5,131 bases of DNA from Desulfocapsa sp. (GTDB taxonomy: Bacteria > Desulfobacterota > Desulfobulbia > Desulfobulbales > Desulfocapsaceae), in assembly GCA_029935135.1 (NCBI GenBank), contig JAOZKX010000191.1, forward strand, positions 1 to 5,131. The letters are read 5' to 3'. This document shows, piece after piece, positions 1 through 5,131 of the stretch (position 1 is the first letter of the stretch; every line of letters begins with the position of its first letter). The translations under genes and the position numbers were made by a program. The notes beneath the pieces are model-generated. The model worked only from the letters and a program-made list of their open reading frames with translations. It was not told where the DNA came from and did not search any database.

Positions 1-2
1 CA

Positions 3-3000
3 GTTAATATTATTGTAGAACGCATCATAATACAGATAAACTTTTTTACTTTTATCTATAATACCTATAATGGGTTTTCTGAAACAACCACCTTTTCTGC
101 CACCGGAAATCCTGCCGGTTCATTAGTTACTTTTAGTCCTGCCCAGGCAATGACAGATGGGACTGCTGTTTCCATGACCGTAAGTGGAGTCAGCAGTGAT
201 ATGGCTGGTCAGTATGTTGTCACTGCAACAGGGACAGCAAATTCTGCAACGAAGGATGTTAGCACTACACTGCATGTAAATAATAACATTTTTTCACCTG
301 TAAATATGACTGCACCGGTAGATGGAGCCAGTAATATTGCAGCATCAGTAACGCTGCGATGGGATGTGGATACCAATGCAGATGAATATACGGTTGAGAT
401 CGCGACAGATGTATTATTTACCAATATTATTGAAACAGCAACTGTAGGCGCCAATGCGTATCAGACTGCTTCTCTGAGTGAGGATACAGAATACTTCTGG
501 CATGTACGGGCGGCAAATTTATGCGGTACGGGCAATTATTCAACTGCCCATAGTTTTACAACCCAAAGCTGTACCGTGTGTGCTTCGTCCGGGAATATTG
601 AATACCAGACAAGCACAACTCTGGTTACATTTAATACGATAAACAATACAAGTGGAAAACCTGCTGGATATACTGACTATACAGCAATTTCTACGAATGT
701 TGAGTTGTCAAACGCATATAATTTAACTGTTCATGTTAATACAGATGGTGAGTATACAACTTCTAGCAAAGCCTGGATTGACTGGAATCAAGATTGTGAT
801 TTTGACGATGCAGGGGAGGAGTACGACCTGGGAACTGGCGTTAATGTTCCGGACGGTCAAACATCAAATTCACCATTATCCATAAGTGTACCTGCCGGGG
901 CAGCACTTGGCAAAACTGTTATGCGTATTTCTACCAGATACGATACTGGTGCCGCATCTTGTGAAAGCGGTTTTGATGGAGAAGTTGAAGACTATGCCAT
1001 TACTGTTATAAGCCCTGCAAGCTGCATAATTCCTTCTGCTTTGTCAGTGACCAATGAAACAGGTTCCGGTGCTGATTTGGGCTGGACAGAAACCGGTTCG
1101 GCAACGGTATGGGATCTGGAAATCGGCTCGCAGGGGTTTACTCCCACAGGAACAGCAAGCCATGAAAATATAAACTCCAATCCTTATACCTGGGGGGGCG
1201 GTTTGCCTGATAGCAGCTATGATTTTTATGTTCGAGCTGATTGTGGTGGAGGGTCAGGAGAAAGTAATTGGGCGGGACCGTTTACTTTTACTACATCAGA
1301 ACAGTCCTGTAGCCTATGTGTTTCATCCGGGACTACGGATTATGGGACCAGTACAACTCTGGTTTCTTTTAATACGATAAACAATACAAGTGGAAAACCT
1401 TCGGGATATACTGATTATACAGCAATATCTACGGATGTTGAGTTGTCAGACGCTTATAATCTAACTGTTCATGTCAATACAGATGGTGACTATACAACTT
1501 CTAGCAGAGCCTGGATTGACTGGAATCAAGATTGTGATTTTGACGATGCAGGGGAGGAGTACGACCTGGGAACTGGCGTTAATGTTCCGGACGGTCAAAC
1601 ATCAAATTCACCATTATCCATAAGTGTGCCTGCCGGGGCAACACTTGGCAAAACTGTTATGCGTATTTCCACAAGATATGACACTGGTGCCACATCTTGT
1701 GAAGGCAGTTTTGATGGAGAAGTTGAAGACTATGCTATTACTGTTATAAGCCCTGCAAGCTGCATAATTCCTTCTGCTTTGTCAGTGGCCAACGAAACAA
1801 GCTCCGGTGCTGATTTGGGCTGGATAGAAACCGGCTCAGCAACGGTATGGGATCTGGAAATCGGTTCGCAGGGCTTTACTCCCACCGGAACAGCAAGCCA
1901 TGAAAATATAAACTCCAATCCTTATACCTGGGGAGGCGGTTTACCTGATAGCAGCTATGATTTTTATGTTCGAGCTGATTGTGGTGGAGGAGCAGGAGAA
2001 AGTAATTGGGCGGGACCGTTTACTTTTGCTACTGCAGCATCCGTATTGCCCTGCCCGGATCCATCTGCTCTGTCAGCGGCCAATGCAACAAGTTCCGGTG
2101 CTGATTTGGGCTGGACAGAAACCGGTTCAGCAACGGTATGGGATCTGGAGATCGGTTCGCAGGGATTTGCGCCTTCTGGAACACCAAGCCATGACAGTGT
2201 AAGCTCTAATCCTTATACCTGGAATGGTGGTTTGCCCAACAGTAGCTATGATTTTTATGTTCGAGCCGATTGTGGCGGTGTAACTACGGGCAAATGGGTG
2301 GGACCGTTTACTTTTACTACGATTGGGTCCTCCTGCACCCTCTGTGCTTCATCCGGGAATATGGCCTATGGGACCAGTACGACTCTGGTTTCTTTTAATA
2401 CGATAAACAGTGTGAGTGGAAAGCCTTCGGGATATTCCGATTATACGGCTAATTCCACGAATGTTGAATTAGCAAACTCTTATGATTTAACTGTTAATGT
2501 CAATACAGATGGCGACTATACAGTTTACACAAAAGTCTGGATTAACTGGAATCAAGATTGTGATTTTGATGATGAGGGAGAAGAGTATGACCTGGGGGCT
2601 GGTAATAGTGTGCCGGATGGACAAACATCAAATTCACCATTATCTATAACTGTACCTGCTGGAGCGTCACTGGGCACTACTGTTATGCGCGTCTCCACAA
2701 GATACAATAGTGAGGCGACATCTTGTCGAAATGAGTTTGATGGAGAAGTTGAAGACTATGCAATTACTGTTATAAGTCCTCCAAGTTGTGCAACTCCTTC
2801 CGCTTTGTCAGTGGCCAACGAAACAAGCTCTGGAGCTGATTTGGGCTGGATGGAAACCGGCTCAGCAACGGTCTGGGATCTGGAAATAGGCTCGCAGGGA
2901 TTTATTCCCACTGGAACAGCAAGCCATGATAATGTAAGTTCTAATCCTTATACCTGGGGGGGCGGTTTTCCCGAGACCAGCTATGATTTTTATGTTCGAG

Positions 3001-3125
3001 CTGATTGCACGGCCAGTGGTGGAGCTGGGCTAAGTAACTGGATCGGCCCACTTACTATAAATGTAGAGGCTGTGAATGGGCAATTCCCATGGTATTTATT
3101 TGTTCCACATTTGAAAACAGAGTAA
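3..3125 (+). CDS. Large secreted/surface protein with GEVED and fibronectin-III-like repeats (5'-partial)
   Basis: The frame is open from the left edge to TAA at 3123-3125, giving 1040 visible residues (residue number = position/3). The first ATG, at 150, is not the likely start. Recognisable domain sequence (YNGFSETTTFSATGNPAG, residues about 22-39) lies before it and no good ribosome site precedes it. Visible order: a beta-sandwich-like segment (about 19-95), an Fn3-like module (about 97-188), GEVED 1 (190-336), Fn3 (341-431), GEVED 2 (436-582), Fn3 (587-677), Fn3 (684-773), GEVED 3 (778-924), Fn3 (929-1021) and a tail ending FVPHLKTE. Each GEVED module carries DGEVEDYAITV, four cysteines and an acidic loop (WNQDCDFDD). 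The last four Fn3 modules have Cys near the start and in RADC, which could pair. These modules are extracellular adhesive or spacer domains in known families. The first Fn3 and the segment before it resemble C-terminal regions of secreted metallopeptidases (from memory). The catalytic part, if any, is outside the window. No membrane anchor or sortase motif is seen. Export is inferred from domain type. Confidence 0.9.
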   Translation, partial: VNIIVERIIIQINFFTFIYNTYNGFSETTTFSATGNPAGSLVTFSPAQAMTDGTAVSMTVSGVSSDMAGQYVVTATGTANSATKDVSTTLHVNNNIFSPVNMTAPVDGASNIAASVTLRWDVDTNADEYTVEIATDVLFTNIIETATVGANAYQTASLSEDTEYFWHVRAANLCGTGNYSTAHSFTTQSCTVCASSGNIEYQTSTTLVTFNTINNTSGKPAGYTDYTAISTNVELSNAYNLTVHVNTDGEYTTSSKAWIDWNQDCDFDDAGEEYDLGTGVNVPDGQTSNSPLSISVPAGAALGKTVMRISTRYDTGAASCESGFDGEVEDYAITVISPASCIIPSALSVTNETGSGADLGWTETGSATVWDLEIGSQGFTPTGTASHENINSNPYTWGGGLPDSSYDFYVRADCGGGSGESNWAGPFTFTTSEQSCSLCVSSGTTDYGTSTTLVSFNTINNTSGKPSGYTDYTAISTDVELSDAYNLTVHVNTDGDYTTSSRAWIDWNQDCDFDDAGEEYDLGTGVNVPDGQTSNSPLSISVPAGATLGKTVMRISTRYDTGATSCEGSFDGEVEDYAITVISPASCIIPSALSVANETSSGADLGWIETGSATVWDLEIGSQGFTPTGTASHENINSNPYTWGGGLPDSSYDFYVRADCGGGAGESNWAGPFTFATAASVLPCPDPSALSAANATSSGADLGWTETGSATVWDLEIGSQGFAPSGTPSHDSVSSNPYTWNGGLPNSSYDFYVRADCGGVTTGKWVGPFTFTTIGSSCTLCASSGNMAYGTSTTLVSFNTINSVSGKPSGYSDYTANSTNVELANSYDLTVNVNTDGDYTVYTKVWINWNQDCDFDDEGEEYDLGAGNSVPDGQTSNSPLSITVPAGASLGTTVMRVSTRYNSEATSCRNEFDGEVEDYAITVISPPSCATPSALSVANETSSGADLGWMETGSATVWDLEIGSQGFIPTGTASHDNVSSNPYTWGGGFPETSYDFYVRADCTASGGAGLSNWIGPLTINVEAVNGQFPWYLFVPHLKTE
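570..1307 (+). repeat. GEVED+Fn3 tandem unit 1 (738 bp)
   Basis: This is the first of two consecutive coding repeats of identical length (246 codons). It runs from the first Cys of GEVED 1 (CTVC) through the Fn3 module ending FTFTT and a short SEQS linker. It aligns with the next unit without gaps at an offset of exactly 738. Positions 770-889, covering the acidic loop, are identical to 1508-1627 over 120 bp. Confidence 0.85.
1308..2051 (+). repeat. GEVED+Fn3 tandem unit 2
   Basis: This is the second copy of the 738-bp unit plus a six-base longer linker before the next Fn3. Differences from unit 1 are scattered single substitutions, for example in the Fn3 part (TNETGS versus ANETSS) and in the first 190 bases of the GEVED. 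The gapless alignment points to tandem duplication or later homogenisation by recombination. Confidence 0.85.
2052..2333 (+). repeat. Extra Fn3 repeat without a GEVED partner
   Basis: An additional fibronectin-III-like module (CPDPSALS to FTFTT) sits directly after the Fn3 of unit 2. Much of its DNA matches the other Fn3 modules, for instance the stretches encoding GADLGWTETGSATVWDLEIG and SSYDFYVRADCGG. It lies 291 bp after the preceding Fn3 start. It breaks the GEVED-Fn3 alternation, so it probably arose by duplication of an Fn3 alone or by loss of a GEVED. Confidence 0.75.
2334..3065 (+). repeat. GEVED+Fn3 unit 3, diverged copy
   Basis: The third GEVED (2334-2774) keeps the same length and the four cysteines. 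It is more diverged at the DNA level, and the first Asp of its acidic loop is Asn (WINWNQDCDFDD). The following Fn3 (from 2787) ends in a different loop (CTASGGAG) and runs into the C-terminal tail. This looks like the older copy relative to units 1 and 2. Confidence 0.75.
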
Positions 3126-3128
3126 TAT

Positions 3129-3178
3129 TGGTCTATATTTTCCGGTGATCTGCGCATTAAAACTGAAGAGATATTGTT
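3129..3178 (+). pseudogene. Remnant of a paralogue of the downstream gene, with internal deletion
   Basis: Positions 3129-3149 match 4025-4045 of the next gene at 20 of 21 bases, and 3142-3178 match 4137-4173 at 33 of 37 bases. The two blocks share the 8-mer CCGGTGAT, which occurs in the intact gene at 4038-4045 and again at 4137-4144. Recombination between these would delete exactly 99 bp (33 codons). Translated in the same relative frame, the scrap reads WSIFSGDLRIKTEEIL, against WSIFAGD and GDLRVKIEETL in the intact protein. It begins one codon after the TAA of the upstream gene and in that gene's frame; the frame then stays open to TAG at 3231. No similarity is visible outside this stretch, so it is a fragment and not a gene. 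Confidence 0.75.
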
Positions 3179-3280
3179 CCCCATACCTTCAGCTACTAAA
3201 AGTGCTGCACTGAATGTAATAATACTTAAATAGCGCTGAAACGAGTTGCTGTATGTATCGTCATGTTTCTATTCGCTTAT

Positions 3281-3284
3281 GGAG
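3281..3284 (+). promoter_or_regulatory. Ribosome binding site deciding the start at 3296
   Basis: GGAG lies 11 bases before the ATG at 3296. The in-frame ATG at 3263 has no comparable site. Starting at 3296 also puts the charged n-region (MYIRQNLLIR) of the signal peptide at the very N-terminus. The spacing is at the long end of normal. Confidence 0.55.
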
Positions 3285-3295
3285 AAAAAAACACA

Positions 3296-4666
3296 ATGTA
3301 TATTCGACAAAATTTGCTGATAAGACTATTTGGAATCAGTGTACTGTTCTCTTGTATCCTTGGAACCATGCTGATATCCGCATGGGCCGCAGACTATGAG
3401 ACACCACCAACCATGGCCGCTGAAAGCTTATTCCCTGATATATCACTGCAAGGCAAACATTACACCATCGAATCAACCGTACCAACGGATGGATTTCTGA
3501 CACGGGCCGTCATAAAATCTGAATTTGGTGAGTTTGTGGCAATCGGTCCCGGTATGCTTGAGATGCGTCTCCATGAAATTGATGCACTTGCCAAATTACA
3601 GACCTTCGAGGCTTCCGAAGAGTTTCAGGATGGTGCAAAGGACTCCGCCACAGAGAAATGGGAGGGGTTGAAACAGGTCTATGATCATCCCAAGGAAGCT
3701 GCATCGGGAATTTCAGCAGGTGTCAGTCGTTTCTTTAAGCGTACCTATCGTGCCAGTAAGACAGGATTGCAGACTGTTGCGGATGTCGCTCATGATCAGA
3801 CTCCAGGAAGTACAGAGGGGGCTGGCGCAAACCTGCCCGGTACAGACCAGTCTCTGGCTCTGCCCGACACCAAGAGTAAATATGAAAAGGCTGCCAGAGC
3901 ATCCGGGAATACTGCTATCAATATCCTCGGTTTTGAAGATTCACGGCGTAAGCTTGCCAAGCGCTTGGCCGTAGATCCCTATACAACTAACAGGGTACTC
4001 GATGAGAAACTCGATGAAGTGACCTGGTCTATATTTGCCGGTGATTTTGGTATCGATCTGGCAACATCACTGATACCCGGTAGTATAATTTTAACCACAT
4101 CCGGTCTGGTAACCAACTGGGTCTGGGACACGCCGCCCGGTGATCTGCGCGTTAAAATTGAAGAGACATTGCTTGCTGCAGATGTCAGCCAGGATGATGT
4201 GGATCGGCTCCTGCGTCACCGCGCCTATCCACTCTCTTATCAGGCGGCACTCACTTCTGCTATTGATGGGCTGGCCAAGGTCGACGACCATGAAGATATC
4301 ATGAAATTGGCTTTGTCCGTGGTGACGGTTGATCAGGCCCGCTTTGTTGTTAACAGTATGCGTATGCTGCTCCGTTATCATAAGACAATACAGCCACTAC
4401 AGGCCATTATAGTACGAGGAATGGTGACCGCGACAAATACGAAAGGCAGTATTGTTATTGCCGCACCTGTCGATTATCTCAGCTGGTCAGAGAGGCTTGG
4501 TAAATTCTCCGGACGCGACAGATCTTCCGGTAAGAAACATGAACTATATATTGCAGGGACTATGAGTGAAATGGCCAGAAGTAACTTTGGGGAACGAGGT
4601 TGGGAACTGCATGAGAATAGTGAATTGTTTATGCGGATTCAAGCACCGAAGGAGGCCAGGAACTGA
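3296..4666 (+). CDS. Exported protein of unknown function with Sec signal peptide
   Basis: 456 aa from ATG 3296, or 467 aa if ATG 3263 is used. The N-terminus is a typical Sec signal peptide: MYIRQNLLIR, a hydrophobic core (LFGISVLFSCILG), then a likely signal peptidase I site AWA|AD near residue 32. The mature protein is therefore periplasmic or outer-membrane-associated. I do not recognise a named family or catalytic motif. Visible parts are an N-terminal segment with VPTDGFLTRAVIKSEFGEF and a helical stretch MLEMRLHEIDALAKL; a basic region around GVSRFFKRTYRASK; a Gly/Pro/Thr-rich low-complexity linker (about residues 165-190); a hydrophobic Gly-rich segment (about 244-278) ending in WDTPPGDLR, which could insert into or lie on a membrane; a helical region with HRAYPLSYQ; and a C-terminal region with APVDYLSWSERLGKFSG. 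A decayed fragment of a relative lies just upstream, so the family was once at least duplicated here. It is 170 bp from the previous gene, and no operon link is shown. The call as a real gene rests on length, signal peptide, coding-like composition and that second copy. Confidence 0.85.
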   Translation: MYIRQNLLIRLFGISVLFSCILGTMLISAWAADYETPPTMAAESLFPDISLQGKHYTIESTVPTDGFLTRAVIKSEFGEFVAIGPGMLEMRLHEIDALAKLQTFEASEEFQDGAKDSATEKWEGLKQVYDHPKEAASGISAGVSRFFKRTYRASKTGLQTVADVAHDQTPGSTEGAGANLPGTDQSLALPDTKSKYEKAARASGNTAINILGFEDSRRKLAKRLAVDPYTTNRVLDEKLDEVTWSIFAGDFGIDLATSLIPGSIILTTSGLVTNWVWDTPPGDLRVKIEETLLAADVSQDDVDRLLRHRAYPLSYQAALTSAIDGLAKVDDHEDIMKLALSVVTVDQARFVVNSMRMLLRYHKTIQPLQAIIVRGMVTATNTKGSIVIAAPVDYLSWSERLGKFSGRDRSSGKKHELYIAGTMSEMARSNFGERGWELHENSELFMRIQAPKEARN

Positions 4667-4949
4667 AAGTTTTAAAGTTTAGTATGGCAGCGAAGCTGCG
4701 GTAATATATACTTTCTATTTTCTACTTTTCACTATCACTTGAGGGGGGTACCCGCGGTAGCTATGTCACTTACAGTACATTGCCTTTGCGTCCAGAATTT
4801 CCTCCTGTTGTTAATGCCGGGTAATAATGAAAATGCACAAAAAATCGTTAGCAATATTGACCGGACATAAATAAGGGAAAGAATTTAATTGTGCATAACT
4901 GTGAGAAAAGCAAGGAAAAATTTAGAGCATGCTCCCATTATATGCTTAA
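4667..4949. other. Intergenic stretch without a supported gene
   Basis: About 280 bases between the exported-protein gene and the HTH promoter. It contains the small hairpin, a G-rich patch with the 8-bp palindrome GGGTACCC (4746-4753) overlapping CCGCGG (4752-4757), and the 10-bp palindrome GAGCATGCTC (4925-4934). A 35-codon open frame at 4763-4870 has no good ribosome site and no recognisable sequence. The last third is A/T-rich, as expected upstream of a promoter. No tRNA or other RNA gene was recognised. Confidence 0.6.
4687..4699 (+). terminator. Small hairpin after the exported-protein gene, weak terminator candidate
   Basis: GCAGC (4687-4691), GAA loop and GCTGC (4695-4699) form a perfect 5-bp GC-rich stem 20 bases after the stop codon. 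It is not followed by a clean T-run, only by a T-rich stretch from about 4710. An intrinsic terminator is therefore possible but not convincing. The position is right and the structure is short. Confidence 0.3.
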
Positions 4950-4980
4950 ACACATTTACATGTGTCTGTATATGCTTTAA
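4939..4980 (+). repeat. Direct repeat TATATGCTT flanking the operator
   Basis: TATATGCTTAAA (4939-4950) and TATATGCTTTAA (4969-4980) match at 11 of 12 bases and are exactly 30 bp apart, roughly three helical turns. A shorter TATATGC occurs at 4983-4989, just before the ATG. The inverted repeat sits exactly between the two long copies. They may be half-sites for a regulator, or partly reflect the AT-rich promoter. Confidence 0.45.
4950..4965. promoter_or_regulatory. Probable autoregulatory operator overlapping the -35 box
   Basis: A perfect inverted repeat ACACAT-TTAC-ATGTGT overlaps the -35 box of the HTH promoter. Dimeric Xre/HipB proteins usually repress their own promoter through such two-fold symmetric sites, so the HTH protein is the obvious candidate ligand. 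It is bracketed by two copies of TATATGCTT, which form a 30-bp direct repeat. Confidence 0.45.
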
Positions 4981-4983
4981 TAT
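4955..4983 (+). promoter_or_regulatory. Sigma-70-type promoter of the HTH gene (leaderless)
   Basis: A -35 box TTTACA (4955-4960; one mismatch to TTGACA) and a -10 box TAATAT (4978-4983) are separated by the optimal 17 bp. Transcription would start about 7 bases after the -10, at or next to the A of the ATG at 4990. This fits the absence of any Shine-Dalgarno sequence before that ATG. Confidence 0.55.
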
Positions 4984-4989
4984 ATATGC

Positions 4990-5131
4990 ATGGGTAAAAT
5001 CATTCAAAGTCTTAAGTCTGCGCGTCAAGAGAAAGGGCTTACCCAGGCCGAACTTGGGAAAAAACTAGGCCTGCCGCAAAGTCATATCTCTAAGATTGAG
5101 CAGGGATTAACCAATCCGCAAATCTCCACAT
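4990..5131 (+). CDS. Xre-family HTH regulator, HipB-like antitoxin (3'-partial)
   Basis: 47 codons are visible before the right edge, starting at ATG 4990. An in-frame stop (4978-4980) excludes an upstream ATG start. The protein opens MGKIIQSLKSARQEKG and continues with a standard helix-turn-helix: TQAELGKKLG (helix 2, residues 18-27) and PQSHISKIEQG (recognition helix, residues 29-39), then LTNPQIST. The LPQSHISKIE version is typical, in my knowledge, of HipB-type antitoxins encoded just before a HipA serine/threonine kinase toxin. The partner would be downstream and is not visible. The role is DNA-binding autorepressor and probable antitoxin. No Shine-Dalgarno is present and the promoter predicts a leaderless mRNA. 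A stand-alone Xre regulator or a HigA-type antitoxin is the alternative. Confidence 0.85.
   Translation, partial: MGKIIQSLKSARQEKGLTQAELGKKLGLPQSHISKIEQGLTNPQIST

Noticed and set aside
992..1918. Reverse-strand open frames at 992-1180 and 1730-1918, similar to each other
   Set aside because: They are antisense shadows of the repeated Fn3-coding DNA. Their similarity follows from the 738-bp tandem, and they lack start signals.
1957..2202. Plus-strand 81-codon open frame inside the large gene
   Set aside because: It is out of frame with strongly coding repeat sequence and has no ribosome site. It is a shadow frame.
570..3065. Repeat array considered as CRISPR or non-coding satellite
   Set aside because: The repeats are long, in one reading frame and encode recognisable GEVED and Fn3 modules. 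There are no short repeats with unique spacers.
3350..3400. Lipoprotein signal (LFSC) in the exported protein
   Set aside because: Phe at the -2 position does not fit a lipobox, and the Cys lies inside the hydrophobic core. The AWA|AD signal peptidase I site fits better.
4091..4381. Reverse-strand 96-codon open frame within the exported-protein gene
   Set aside because: It overlaps fully with a better-supported gene and has no recognisable domain or ribosome site.
4763..4870. 35-codon open frame in the intergenic region (MSLTVHCL...)
   Set aside because: No good Shine-Dalgarno, no recognisable sequence, and a length expected by chance.
4833..4896. Inverted repeat ATGCACAA (4833-4840) / TTGTGCAT (4889-4896)
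   Set aside because: Eight-base arms 48 bp apart are about what chance gives in 300 bases. There is no transposase or target duplication to support a mobile element.

Overview
The window looks like chromosomal DNA of a Gram-negative environmental bacterium with moderate to slightly low GC. Two forward-strand proteins look exported: a repeat-rich surface or secreted protein, and a protein with a Sec signal peptide. The GEVED plus fibronectin-III-like style is common in Bacteroidota and also occurs in Desulfobacterota and marine Gammaproteobacteria. The protein shows no recognisable type IX secretion C-terminal domain. I lean weakly towards Desulfobacterota or Gammaproteobacteria, and taxonomy is not settled by the sequence.

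Layout. (1) Positions 3-3125 hold the 3' part of a very large secreted multidomain protein. Its reading frame runs off the left edge of the window. The visible 1040 residues are a beta-sandwich-like segment, one fibronectin-III-like module, two near-identical GEVED+Fn3 units with a period of exactly 738 bp, an extra Fn3, then a third, more divergent GEVED+Fn3 unit and a short tail. The catalytic or functional head, possibly a metallopeptidase as in similarly built proteins, would lie upstream and is not visible. (2) Positions 3126-3262 are intergenic. They contain an approximately 50-bp decayed piece (3129-3178) that matches two separate parts of the next gene, joined across an exact 99-bp in-frame deletion. 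(3) Positions 3296-4666 encode a conserved-looking exported protein of unknown function (456 aa). (4) Positions 4667-4989 are about 320 bp without a convincing gene: a small hairpin after the stop, then an AT-rich promoter and operator region. (5) Positions 4990-5131 are the start of an Xre-family HTH regulator of HipB type, cut by the right edge. Its best promoter places the transcription start on or beside the ATG, so the mRNA is probably leaderless.

All genes are on the plus strand, but I see no evidence that they work as one pathway. The two exported proteins are separated by 170 bp and the HTH gene has its own promoter. The most notable observations are the paralogue scar between the first two genes, the recently homogenised GEVED-Fn3 tandem, and the compact leaderless promoter with nested repeats in front of the HipB-like gene. 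I did not find a clearly novel multi-gene system.
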